DNA from: Acidobacteriota bacterium
GTDB lineage: Bacteria; Acidobacteriota; Thermoanaerobaculia; Multivoradales; Multivoraceae
Direction of reading: 5' to 3'
Length of the DNA: 64,000 nt
Assembly: GCA_026707325.1 (NCBI GenBank)
Contig: JAPOXA010000110.1
Location: 1-64,000, forward strand
Part shown: positions 36,783 through 45,140 of the stretch, piece by piece
Layout: each line of letters starts with the position of its first letter
How positions within the stretch are numbered: position 1 is the first letter of the stretch
Notes under the pieces: generated by a model
Database searches by the model: none
Told to the model about the DNA's origin: nothing
Seen by the model: only the letters and a program-made list of their open reading frames with translations
Position numbers and translations under genes: made by a program

Positions 36783-39086
36783 CTAGGGGAAGACCTCTGC
36801 GAGTTCGGAGGCAGTCCAGGGGTCGATGCGGTCGCTTGTGCGTTCGCGGATTGCGGTGACGAGTTCGGGCGAAACCGGATCGGCGGTGTTGCCCCAGCTT
36901 CGGCGGATGTAGGTGAGGAGGGCGGCGATGGCGGTGTCGGGGAGGCGGGGGTCGGCGGCGAAACCGGGCATCAGGTCGTCCCACGCCTGGCCGTGGACTT
37001 CGATCGGCCCCTCGAGGCCATGGAGCACCAGGGCGGCCAGGCGCTCCGGGGATCCCAGAACCCACGGAGTGTTGACCAGAGTCGGGCCCAAGCCCTCCTG
37101 GCCCCGGCCGTCGTTGTTGTGGCAGGAGCGGCAGGCGCGGTAGTGGCGGCGGCCACGGTTGAACTGGGCGGCTTCGGCGGCGGTCAGGGCAGGGGCCGAT
37201 TCCGGTGTATCCGGGGGTTCGCCCGTAGTGGTTCCGGCCAGGTTCGCGGCGAGGCCGACCTGGCGGTGGAAGGGGTCGTCGGCCTGCGCCGCCACGCGCT
37301 CGGCCAGGACGTTCTTCGCCCAGGTCGACTGCCGGGCCATGGCGCCGACGGTCAACAGCGCCTGGGCGCGCACCTCGGCCGACGGGGAGTCGAGCAGTTC
37401 GGCGATCGTGGCCTCGCCGGCGGCGCTTCCTGCCAGCATTTCCTCGCCGACTCGCAGAGCGTGAACGACTAGCCAGGGATCCCGGGCTCGCAGCCCCCTC
37501 TGCACGGTCGCGTCATCCAGCTCGCCGCGGCCATGGAGCGTCCACAGGGCGTGGATCCGGGAGAGCGGGTCGTCGCCGGAGCGGGCGAGCTCGCGCAGGG
37601 CGCTGCGGCCCGCGTCGTCGAGTTCGTTCTCGACGAGCAGCCGCTGGGCCGCGTCACGCAACCAGCCGTTCGGGTGGGACAGGGCGGCAATGCGGTCAGC
37701 CGCGGTCGCAAGGCCCGGTACGTCGCGACGGACGGAGGCGGGGTCCTCGACGTCTCCCTCCCAGACCACGCGGTAGATGCGGCCCATGCCGACCGGGCGG
37801 TCGAGTCCGTGCTCGAGGATGTACTCGCGCAGATAGGTCGTCACATACCGGACGTGCTGGAGGATGCCGCGGTACATGTCGATCACATAGAGCGCGCCAT
37901 CCGGTCCGACCTTCGCATCGACCGGACGGAAGCGCTCGTCGGTCGAGGCCAGGAACTCGCGCTCGACCCAGTTCGGATCGCCGTAGCGACGGTGCTCGGC
38001 CACCAGTGTCGGAATTCCGTTCGTCGCCGTACCGGGCGCCAGATCGAAGTGGGCGACGACGTTGCCGGCTGGTTCCGGCACGAAGACATCGCCGCGGAAG
38101 GTGGCGGGGAACTGGTCGCCGCGATAGACCACGAGGCCGCTGACCGAGGTCGTGACCGCGAGCCTGCCGTCCTCGCGCAGCATGCTGTTTACGTAGCCGC
38201 GGTTGATGCCGGGATTCACGCGGATCGAGTAGACCGTCTCGTCATGCACGAGCCGTTCGCTGGCGCCGATGCCGCCGTTTCTCGGCTGGTGCTCGGCGTT
38301 GGCCAGCGCGTAGTCGGCCGGGATCAGGTCGGCGAACAGGTAGCGCGAGTTCGTGTTGTAGTAGAGGCGGCCGACGTCGTCCTGGGCGATGCCCCACTGG
38401 CCCCGGAACAGCGTCGGATCGACCTCGATCGAGGCGCCCTCGGGACCCTGGCGCAGCCGAAAGCGCCGGTCGGACTTGGCGTTGTAGATCCAGTTGTCGA
38501 GCGCCCACAGCAGCCCGTTCTCCGTGTGTTCCAGGAGATCGGGGTCCGGGTCGCCGTAAGCGAGCAGCCGCTTCCGGCTTACGCAGCGGGGCAGCCCGCC
38601 GGCCTCGGCTTCGCTGCGGCACAGCCACAGGTTCGGCGGTTCGCCGATCAGGATGCCGCCTGAGACGGCGGCGATCGCGCGCGGGCTGACCAGGCCGTCC
38701 AGGTAGACCGCGTTCCGGTCCATCGCGCCGTCCGCGTCCGTGTCCTCGAGCACGACGACCCGCCCCACAGGCTCCTGTTCGCCCTCGCCGTCGACGGTCG
38801 GCATGAAGCCCCGCATCTCGACGACGTAGAGGAGTCCCCGCTCGTCCCAGGCCATTGCGACCGGGTCTTCGACCAGGGGTTCGGCGGCCACCAGCTCGAC
38901 ACGGAAGCCGGGGGCCACGCGTAGCGTCGCCATCGCCTCGGCCGGCGCGAGTGGAGGCGATTCGGGCACCTTGAACCGGCGCCACACCTGATCCATCACG
39001 TGGCCCTCGCGGTCGCCTCGCTGGGCGTCCGCCGAAGGTGACACGGACAGGGCGAGCGCGATCAGGGAAGGAACTCGCCAGCGCAT
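36783..39086 (-). CDS. PVC-type heme-binding dehydrogenase-like protein (NHL/propeller plus cytochrome c)
   Basis: 767-residue secreted protein: signal peptide (MRWRVPSLIALALSVSPSADA), an N-terminal six-bladed propeller resembling soluble glucose/sorbosone dehydrogenase (PGFRVELVAAEPLVEDPVAMAWD, in part VAAEPLVEDPVAMAWD), a HEAT-like helical middle (residues about 440-610) and a C-terminal cytochrome c domain with CRSCH heme motif near residue 655 and a distal methionine candidate further on (LMPGFAADPRLPD). Such proteins are abundant in Planctomycetes, Verrucomicrobia and Acidobacteria and probably oxidise sugars or related compounds in the periplasm. It starts only 23 bases from the divergent transporter gene. 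Confidence 0.88.
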   Translation of the reverse strand: MRWRVPSLIALALSVSPSADAQRGDREGHVMDQVWRRFKVPESPPLAPAEAMATLRVAPGFRVELVAAEPLVEDPVAMAWDERGLLYVVEMRGFMPTVDGEGEQEPVGRVVVLEDTDADGAMDRNAVYLDGLVSPRAIAAVSGGILIGEPPNLWLCRSEAEAGGLPRCVSRKRLLAYGDPDPDLLEHTENGLLWALDNWIYNAKSDRRFRLRQGPEGASIEVDPTLFRGQWGIAQDDVGRLYYNTNSRYLFADLIPADYALANAEHQPRNGGIGASERLVHDETVYSIRVNPGINRGYVNSMLREDGRLAVTTSVSGLVVYRGDQFPATFRGDVFVPEPAGNVVAHFDLAPGTATNGIPTLVAEHRRYGDPNWVEREFLASTDERFRPVDAKVGPDGALYVIDMYRGILQHVRYVTTYLREYILEHGLDRPVGMGRIYRVVWEGDVEDPASVRRDVPGLATAADRIAALSHPNGWLRDAAQRLLVENELDDAGRSALRELARSGDDPLSRIHALWTLHGRGELDDATVQRGLRARDPWLVVHALRVGEEMLAGSAAGEATIAELLDSPSAEVRAQALLTVGAMARQSTWAKNVLAERVAAQADDPFHRQVGLAANLAGTTTGEPPDTPESAPALTAAEAAQFNRGRRHYRACRSCHNNDGRGQEGLGPTLVNTPWVLGSPERLAALVLHGLEGPIEVHGQAWDDLMPGFAADPRLPDTAIAALLTYIRRSWGNTADPVSPELVTAIRERTSDRIDPWTASELAEVFP

Positions 39087-39096
39087 CGCGGTGAAG

Positions 39097-39109
39097 TAGC
39101 CTAGCTGAG
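39097..39109 (+). promoter_or_regulatory. Candidate leaderless -10 element before the Nramp-fold transporter
   Basis: TAGCCT at 39097-39102 is followed by 7 bases and the ATG at 39110, with no ribosome binding site between. The reverse complement (TAGGCT) lies 10-11 bases upstream of the divergent minus-strand start at 39086. Both promoters must therefore lie inside or across this 23-bp gap. Confidence 0.4.
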
Positions 39110-40531
39110 ATGCCGGAACAGTTGTCCGCCGCCGAGCGGGACGACCTGCGGGTCGGCCTGCGGATGGCCCATCCGCCCGACCCGGCGGCGCTGGCCGCGG
39201 AACGGCGGGAACTCGCTGAACTCGAGGGCAAACCCCGGACGGCCCGCTGGCGAGCGTTCGCGGGACTGATCGGTCCGGGCTACATGCAGAGCGCGATGAC
39301 GCTCGGCAGCGGCACGGCGGCTTCCGCCCTGTTCGCCGGGGCCGTGTTCGGCTACCAGCTCCTGTGGGTGGCGCCGCTCGCCATGCTGCTTGGGCTCGTC
39401 ATGCTCTCGGCGGTCGCCCATCAGACCCTGTCGACCGGCATGCGGCCGTTCGACGCGATGCGCCGCTTCGCGGGAGCGCCGCTGGCCTGGAGCTGGGCCC
39501 TGGGCGCGCTCATCGCGTCGATCGTCTGGCACTTCCCGCAGTACTCGCTGGCCTCCGCGGTCCTGGTCGACCTCGGAGAAGCGGCGGGGATCGAGGGGTT
39601 GCCGGCGGCGGGCCTCGGCTTCGTCGTCCTCGTCTGGGCCGTGCTCATCTCGTCGCTCTACGGTCGCCGGCCGGAGTTGATTCGCGTCTACGAGCGGCTC
39701 CTGCGCTACATGGTGTGGGGGATCGTCGTCTGTTTCGCCTGGGTGGTGATCCGCACGGGAATCTCGGACTGGGGCGGCCTCTTTCGCGGTTTCGTCGGTT
39801 TCGCGGTGCCCGGGGAACGGAACGGAGTGCTCGGCGTGACGGTGATCCTGAGCGGCTTGTCGGCCGCCGTCGGGATCAACATGGTGTTCCTCTACCCGTA
39901 CTCGCTGCTCGCCCGCGGCTGGTCGCGCGAGCACAGATCGCTGGCCCGTTTCGACCTGTGGACCGGGACCTTCGTGCCCTACGTCCTGGCCGCGAGCCTG
40001 ATGGTCATCGCTGCGGCGAACACGATTCACCTCGACCCCGCCTACGACGGCGTGCGGCTGAGTCCGGTCGAGGCGGCCCAGTCGCTGGCGGCCGTCGCGG
40101 GACCCGCGGTGGGACGGGTGGTATTCGATCTGGGCGTGCTCGGCATGGCGCTGTCGACGATCACCCTGCACATGCTGGCGACCGGCTTCGTGGCCTGCGA
40201 ACTGTTCGGGTGGGACTTCGGCAGCAGGAAGCACCGGCTGGCCATGCTGCTTCCGGCGCCCGGCGTGCTCGGGCCGGTGTTCTGGGGCGACATCGCGGTC
40301 TGGCTGGCGGTGCCCACGAACATCGTCTGCGGGCTCTTCCTGCCCGCGGCCTACGTCGGCTTCGTCATGCTCCAGAAGAACCGCGGCTACCTGGGCGAGG
40401 ACCGTCCGTCCGGCGGTCGGGGCTGGGTGTGGTGGGGAGCGATGGTCGCCGTCACCGTCTTTCTGACGGGCTTCATGGCCTGGTACGTCTTGACGCAGGG
40501 TCCGTCCTACTTCGAGCGCTTCGCCGGTTGA
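39110..40531 (+). CDS. Nramp-fold transporter lacking canonical metal ligands
   Basis: 473 residues, about 11 hydrophobic segments, N-terminal cytoplasmic tail of about 45 residues. Helix 1 starts GPGYMQSAMTLGSGTAAS, matching the Nramp helix 1 (GPG...DPGN) at the GPG but with Gly and Thr in place of the metal-binding Asp and Asn. Helix 6 reads FLYPYSLLARG where Nramps have MPHN, so the metal-binding Met, His and Asn are also replaced. It is thus a member of the Nramp-related (APC-fold) group unlikely to carry transition metals in the usual way. It lies before a ribose-type ABC importer and divergent from a cytochrome c protein. Confidence 0.7.
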   Translation: MPEQLSAAERDDLRVGLRMAHPPDPAALAAERRELAELEGKPRTARWRAFAGLIGPGYMQSAMTLGSGTAASALFAGAVFGYQLLWVAPLAMLLGLVMLSAVAHQTLSTGMRPFDAMRRFAGAPLAWSWALGALIASIVWHFPQYSLASAVLVDLGEAAGIEGLPAAGLGFVVLVWAVLISSLYGRRPELIRVYERLLRYMVWGIVVCFAWVVIRTGISDWGGLFRGFVGFAVPGERNGVLGVTVILSGLSAAVGINMVFLYPYSLLARGWSREHRSLARFDLWTGTFVPYVLAASLMVIAAANTIHLDPAYDGVRLSPVEAAQSLAAVAGPAVGRVVFDLGVLGMALSTITLHMLATGFVACELFGWDFGSRKHRLAMLLPAPGVLGPVFWGDIAVWLAVPTNIVCGLFLPAAYVGFVMLQKNRGYLGEDRPSGGRGWVWWGAMVAVTVFLTGFMAWYVLTQGPSYFERFAG

Positions 40532-40550
40532 GCCGGCTCACCGCCTGGCG

Positions 40551-41285
40551 ATGCTGGAACTGAAGTCGGTCGGCATGCGCTTCGGCGCCGTCGAGGCGCT
40601 GCTCGACGTTGACCTGGAGGTCGGCGCCGGAGAAGTCGTGGGGCTCATGGGCGACAACGGCGCCGGCAAGTCGACCCTGCTGAAGATCGTCGCCGGGAAC
40701 TTCGCTCCGACGTCGGGCCGGGTGCTGTGGGGCGGCGCCGATGTCGATCTCTCGCCGCTGTCGGCGCGGGAACTCGGCATCGAGGCCGTCTACCAGGATC
40801 TGGCGCTTTGCGACAACCTCTCGGCGGCCGCCAACGTGTTTCTGGGGCGCGAGTTGAGCCGCCGGCTGTTGGGGATTCTGCCGGTGCTGGACCACGCGGC
40901 GATGCGGCGGAGATCGACGGAGCTGTTCGAGGAACTCGGCTCGGACACCCGTGCGGACGACCTGGTGCGGCGAATGTCCGGCGGCCAGCGCCAGGCCGTG
41001 GCCATCGCGCGGGCGCGGTTGAGCTCTCCCCGGCTCATGCTGCTCGACGAACCGACCGCGGCGATCAGCGTGCGCCAGATCGCCGAAGTGCTGGAACTGA
41101 TCCGGGGACTGAAGGAGCAGGGCGTGGGCATCCTGCTCGTCTCGCACCGGATGTCGGACGTGTTCGCGGTTGCCGATCGCATCGTCGTTCTGCGACGCGG
41201 ACGCAAGGTGGCGGACAAGCCGACGGCCGAGTCGTCGCCCGAGGAGGTCACGGCCCTGATCACCGGCGCGATCGAAGCCGCGTGA
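40551..41285 (+). CDS. Sugar ABC importer ATPase (single nucleotide-binding domain)
   Basis: 244 residues with Walker A GDNGAGKST (about residues 36-44), signature MSGGQRQAVAIARA, Walker B LMLLDEPTAAIS and H-loop LLVSHRMSD. The sequence is closest to the first domain of RbsA/XylG/MglA-type ATPases, but those are normally about 500 residues with two fused ATPase domains; here only one domain is present, so the protein probably works as a homodimer. The stop overlaps the start of the permease (GTGA). Cytoplasmic energy-coupling subunit. Confidence 0.9.
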   Translation: MLELKSVGMRFGAVEALLDVDLEVGAGEVVGLMGDNGAGKSTLLKIVAGNFAPTSGRVLWGGADVDLSPLSARELGIEAVYQDLALCDNLSAAANVFLGRELSRRLLGILPVLDHAAMRRRSTELFEELGSDTRADDLVRRMSGGQRQAVAIARARLSSPRLMLLDEPTAAISVRQIAEVLELIRGLKEQGVGILLVSHRMSDVFAVADRIVVLRRGRKVADKPTAESSPEEVTALITGAIEAA

Positions 41286-42226
41286 AGAGCCTCCGCCGAG
41301 CACCCCAGTCGCTGTGGGTGACGCTGACGGTTGCCGCCCTCGCCGGCGTGATGAGCCTGGTCTCGGAGCCGTTCGCGAGCAGCGACAACATCTTCAACGT
41401 CAGCCGGAACTTCGCCTTCATCGGCCTGATCGCCCTGGGCCAGACGGCCGTGATCGCGACCGGCGGCATCGATCTCTCGGTTGGCTCGGTGATGGGGCTC
41501 GCGGGGATCGTGACCGGACTCGTTCTGGGTTCGGGCCAGCCCCTGGTGCTGGCCGCGGCCGCCGGCCTGGCTTGCGCGCTCCTGTGCGGCGTCGTGAACG
41601 GCGCGCTCGTGGGGTATCTCCGGCTGTCGCCCTTCGTGGTCACGCTCGGCATGCTGAGCATCGCCCGGTCGCTTGCGCTCGTCATCTCGAACAACAGGAT
41701 GGTCCACGATTTCGGGCCGGACGAGGATCTCCTGCTTGGCCTGGGCGGCGGCCGTTTCCTGGGGCTGGCCAACCCGGTCTGGCTTTTGCTGGTTGCCGCG
41801 CTCGGCGCCGCGGCCTGGTTCCGGTACAGCCGGCTGGCCCGGCACGTCCTGGCGGTCGGCGGTAACGAGGTGTCGGCACGGCTGGCCGGGGTGCCGGTGG
41901 CCCGGGTCCGACTCACGGTCTACGTCCTGAGTTCCCTGCTCGCCGGGGCATCGGCGATTCTGATGATCGGCTGGCTGGGAGCGGTCACGAACGCGTTGGG
42001 GCAGGGCTACGAACTGCGCGTCATTGCCTCCGCGGTCATCGGCGGCGCCAACCTGATGGGCGGGGAGGGCGGCGCGTTCGGAGCGGTCGCCGGTGCGGCG
42101 CTGATCGAGCTGATCCGGAACAGCCTGCTTCTGCTCGGCGTCGATCCGTACTGGCAGGGCGCTTTCGTCGGGGGCTCCATCGTCGTCGCTATGCTCGTCG
42201 AACGAGTGAGAAGGACCGGTCGATGA
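41282..42226 (+). CDS. Sugar ABC importer permease (RbsC-like)
   Basis: 314 residues from GTG 41282, which overlaps the stop of the ATPase gene by four bases. The track ORF from 40727 is much longer, but its first 185 codons lie inside the ATPase gene in another frame. It has about 9-10 hydrophobic segments and BPD_transp_2 motifs: IALGQTAVIATGGIDLSVGS, LRLSPFVVTLGMLSI and the C-terminal GGANLMGGEGGAFGAVAG. Forms the transmembrane pathway together with the ATPase and the following lipoprotein. Stop overlaps the next start (ATGA). Confidence 0.9.
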   Translation: MKSLRRAPQSLWVTLTVAALAGVMSLVSEPFASSDNIFNVSRNFAFIGLIALGQTAVIATGGIDLSVGSVMGLAGIVTGLVLGSGQPLVLAAAAGLACALLCGVVNGALVGYLRLSPFVVTLGMLSIARSLALVISNNRMVHDFGPDEDLLLGLGGGRFLGLANPVWLLLVAALGAAAWFRYSRLARHVLAVGGNEVSARLAGVPVARVRLTVYVLSSLLAGASAILMIGWLGAVTNALGQGYELRVIASAVIGGANLMGGEGGAFGAVAGAALIELIRNSLLLLGVDPYWQGAFVGGSIVVAMLVERVRRTGR

Positions 42227-43230
42227 AGCTCCGCGTGGTTGGGTTCCTGGTTCTGGTGCTGGCGGTCGGAGGCTGTGCCCGGGAGCGGGCCGGCTACACC
42301 TTCGCCCTGGTGCCGAAGGCGATGAACAACCCGTTCTTCGACCTGGCCCGCGACGGCTGCATGCAGGCGGCCGCGGACCTCGAGGATGTCGAATGTCTGT
42401 ACATCGGCCCCAGCGAACACACGGAGGCGGATCAGATCCAGGTGGTGGAGGACCTGATCACCCGCCGCGTGGATGGACTGGCCGTATCGCCCTCGAACGC
42501 GACCGCGATGGCGCGGGCACTGACCCGCGCGAACGAGGTCGGTATCCCCGTGATCACCTGGGACTCGGACCTGCTGGCGGAAGACGCGGAGTTGAGGACG
42601 ACGTACATTGGCACGGAGAACCGCGCCATGGGCGTCGAGCAGGCGAAGCTGCTCCAGGAACTGAAACCGGACGGCGGCACGATCTGCATCCAGTCGGGCG
42701 GCCCGGCGGCGATGAACCACAACGAGCGGATGCAGGGGCTCCGCGAGACCCTCGCGGGAGTCGAGTCCGCCGGTCCTCCCGGTGACCGCCTCGAGAACCG
42801 GAACGGCTGGACCGAGGTCGCGGCCTGCCCGCTCTACACGAACGACGACTTTCCGCTCGCCGTCCAGCAGATGGCCGACGTGCTGGCCTCGGAGCCGGAA
42901 CTCGACGTGTTCTCGATCACCGGGGGGTTCCCGCAGTTTGTCGATCAGGCGTATCGGCAGGCGGTCGAGCCCTACCGGGCGCGGATCGAGTCACTGGATC
43001 TCGTGATCATCGGCGCCGACGTGCTGCCGATGCAACTGGACCTGCTGGTCGAGGGGCTGAGTCACGGCCAGGTGGGGCAGCGGCCCTACGCCATGGGCTA
43101 TCGGTCGATGGAGGTACTGCTGCAGTTGACTCGGGGCGAGAACGTGGAAGACCCGATCTACACTGGCCTGGACGTGTTGACCGGCGCCGCGGACGTCGAG
43201 GCCTTCCGGGCCCGCGTCACCGGCCCCTGA
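42223..43230 (+). CDS. Sugar-binding lipoprotein of the ABC importer (RbsB-like)
   Basis: 335-residue periplasmic binding protein of the Peripla_BP_4 type. The signal ends in a lipobox (LAVGGC, cysteine at residue 18), so it is lipid-anchored. Domain features are FALVPKAMNNPFFDLARDGC, VDGLAVSPSNATAMA, GIPVITWDSD and the hinge-side TYIGTENRAMG. Together with the two preceding genes it makes a complete three-gene importer for a sugar or sugar-like ligand (ribose, autoinducer-2 or inositol class); the ligand is not identifiable. No regulator or kinase gene is beside it. Confidence 0.88.
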   Translation: MKLRVVGFLVLVLAVGGCARERAGYTFALVPKAMNNPFFDLARDGCMQAAADLEDVECLYIGPSEHTEADQIQVVEDLITRRVDGLAVSPSNATAMARALTRANEVGIPVITWDSDLLAEDAELRTTYIGTENRAMGVEQAKLLQELKPDGGTICIQSGGPAAMNHNERMQGLRETLAGVESAGPPGDRLENRNGWTEVAACPLYTNDDFPLAVQQMADVLASEPELDVFSITGGFPQFVDQAYRQAVEPYRARIESLDLVIIGADVLPMQLDLLVEGLSHGQVGQRPYAMGYRSMEVLLQLTRGENVEDPIYTGLDVLTGAADVEAFRARVTGP

Positions 43231-43301
43231 ACCCGCGCACCGACACCCGGACCTGCACCGGAGGGCCGGCCGCAGGTTCCGTTGGCCTGCTCAGGTTGCC
43301 T

Positions 43302-45119
43302 TCAGCCGCCCGGAAGTTCGACGACCGCTTCGCGGACGAGATAGCTGCCGCTGCCGGAGGCCTCGTCCCGGACGCCGACCGCGACGTCGAACCGACCGGG
43401 CGGCAGATCGACGTTCACGACCACGAGGGCGCTCTCGAGTTCCGGTGCCAACTGCGCGTCGCTCAGTGTCACGGCCTTCTGCCGTATCGGTGTCCGCTCG
43501 CCCTTGTCGTTGCCGGCGACCAGAAAGATCCGGACCGTGCCGCTCGAGCCGGAAGGCCCCGGCAGCCGTGTGACGGCGGCTACCGGCACCTGAACTTCCA
43601 CCGGCAGCGTGACCTGTCCCTGGCCGGCCCCGTCCCGGACCTCGCCAAAGGTCACATCGGCCCCAAGGGCGTTCGACTGCTCCCCAAGCTTCAGGGCGGC
43701 GTACAGACGGTCGGCGAGGCGCTGTTCCTCGGATTTCAGAATGTAGGAGCGGCGGTACCGCACCCGCCAGCCGTTCTTCGGGTTCGTCAACCGGACCTCG
43801 ATCTGGCGGATCGGGTGGCGCCGGTGGGGCGGAGCGGCGTAGCCAAGGGAATAGTAGGAACCGAAGTCGGCGGCAATCTCCTCCAGCGCCTCGGCCGGGC
43901 GCGCCTGGTTGAACACGGCGCGGCCTCCCGTCTCGTCCGCCAACAGGCTCAAGGGCGCCTGCAGGTTGTCGGTTCTCAATCGGTCGTTCTGGTGGCTCGG
44001 TACCAGGACGTTGGCAAGGCGGAGGCCGCCGGCGCCGCCGCCGTCATCTGCGCCCACCGGTCCCGCGACACTGACGTCCGAGGAAGAGGATGCGCGGATG
44101 CCGGCGGCGTCCACCGGGTAGATGGTCACCCGGTTCGCGTTGCTGAAGGCGCTCAAGTGATTGAAACGCGTCGTCTCGTCCCGGTCGAACTGTCGCCTTT
44201 CCATTTCCTGTTGGCGCTCTGGGCATAGCTCCCCCAGAAAGTGGAACAACTCGGCACCCGGCCGCAGCGGAAGGCCGTCACTGACGTGAACCAGCGCTTT
44301 GGGACCGGGCAGGCCACCGAGGGCCACCGCCAGTTCGCCGAGAGCCGAAAGCGAGTCCGCGACCCTCAACTGCGTCTCCGCCGCGTACTCGTCCGCCGAA
44401 CCCAGGAGGTCGGCCCACATGTCCTGACAAGGTTCGCAGTCCGGCACGAAGGCGCCCCTGCTCTCGCCGAGGGCGCAGTTCTCGTAGCTGGACCGGATTC
44501 TCCGGAGTGCCTGGCGGCGAAGAAGATCCGGGTCGTGCATGGGCTTCAGGGCACGAAGCGCCGCCACGAGGTCGCTCGGATCCTCGGTGAAGGGTACACG
44601 GATGTTCAGGCCTGGGTCCCCGGTGGCGAGCAGATAGCGGCGCCCGGCCGGATGATCCGTTCGTTCGCCCAGGAAAGCGGCGAAGTCGCTCTCGATCCGG
44701 CGCAGGCTTCCCAGACTGATCCGGAAGCGGTCGACGTACAGCGCCACCAGGAGGGGCGCGTCCGTCCCCTGCGGGCTGGCGAGTTCCTCGACTTCGCTCT
44801 CCAGCCACTCCCGGTCTTCGGTCTGGCGGGCGCTTCGATCGGTCTGGCGGGCGCTTCGAGATGCGGCGTTCAGGAAGTTCGTAATCGCCATCGGCTCGCC
44901 TTCCTCGAAGATCTCGAAGTCCTCGACGGAGAGGTCGGAGACCGGGCGGCCGCGGCGGTCCGTGACGTGGACGTCGATGTTCACGACGTTGACCGTGACC
45001 TCCTCGACGACGGTCGCCGCGGGGTCCTGGGCGGGCCGGGCCTGGGCCAGGGCCGCGGGCGCCCCGAGCGCCACGATCAGGGCGGCGGAGCAGGCCGGAA
45101 CCGGCGGTAGCGGGCGCAT
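43302..45119 (-). CDS. VWFA-related domain protein, secreted
   Basis: 605 residues with a signal peptide (SAALIVALGAPAALAQ). The N-terminal segment VNVVNIDVHVTDRRGRPVSD followed by DFEIFEEGEPMAITNF is the characteristic leader of the VWFA-related family common in Acidobacteria. The von Willebrand A region begins with LLVALYVDRFRIS where the metal-ion-dependent adhesion site would read DxSxS, so the site appears degenerate. A tandem pair of seven-residue units (SARQTDR / SARQTED) sits between the two domains. The C-terminal half contains beta-sandwich-like segments (VTLPVEVQVPVAAVTR). Location is periplasmic or extracellular. Shares a 21-bp promoter gap with the PIG-L gene. Confidence 0.8.
   Translation of the reverse strand: MRPLPPVPACSAALIVALGAPAALAQARPAQDPAATVVEEVTVNVVNIDVHVTDRRGRPVSDLSVEDFEIFEEGEPMAITNFLNAASRSARQTDRSARQTEDREWLESEVEELASPQGTDAPLLVALYVDRFRISLGSLRRIESDFAAFLGERTDHPAGRRYLLATGDPGLNIRVPFTEDPSDLVAALRALKPMHDPDLLRRQALRRIRSSYENCALGESRGAFVPDCEPCQDMWADLLGSADEYAAETQLRVADSLSALGELAVALGGLPGPKALVHVSDGLPLRPGAELFHFLGELCPERQQEMERRQFDRDETTRFNHLSAFSNANRVTIYPVDAAGIRASSSSDVSVAGPVGADDGGGAGGLRLANVLVPSHQNDRLRTDNLQAPLSLLADETGGRAVFNQARPAEALEEIAADFGSYYSLGYAAPPHRRHPIRQIEVRLTNPKNGWRVRYRRSYILKSEEQRLADRLYAALKLGEQSNALGADVTFGEVRDGAGQGQVTLPVEVQVPVAAVTRLPGPSGSSGTVRIFLVAGNDKGERTPIRQKAVTLSDAQLAPELESALVVVNVDLPPGRFDVAVGVRDEASGSGSYLVREAVVELPGG
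44820..44860 (-). repeat. Tandem 21-bp coding repeat in the VWA gene
   Basis: Two adjacent copies of GGTCTGGCGGGCGCTTCGA(T/G) on the plus strand (44820-44840 and 44841-44860). On the minus strand they encode repeated Ser-Ala-Arg-Gln-Thr units in the linker between the N-terminal segment and the VWFA region. Unit count is prone to slippage and may vary between strains. Confidence 0.8.
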
Positions 45120-45140
45120 CGCTTCACTATACTGGCGCGG
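45120..45140. promoter_or_regulatory. Bidirectional, probably leaderless promoter (VWA / PIG-L)
   Basis: The whole space between the two divergent start codons is 21 bases. It contains ACTATACT at 45126-45133. Read on the plus strand this gives TATACT (45128-45133), 7 bases before the PIG-L ATG at 45141. Read on the minus strand it gives TATAGT (45131-45126), 6 bases before the VWA ATG at 45119. The two -10 boxes share the TATA core, and neither gene has room for a ribosome binding site, so both mRNAs should start at or next to their ATG. Any -35 elements would lie in the opposite gene. Confidence 0.5.

Noticed and set aside
40727-42226. 499-residue ORF covering the ABC permease
   Set aside because: Its first 185 codons are inside the ATPase gene in another frame; the real permease starts at GTG 41282.
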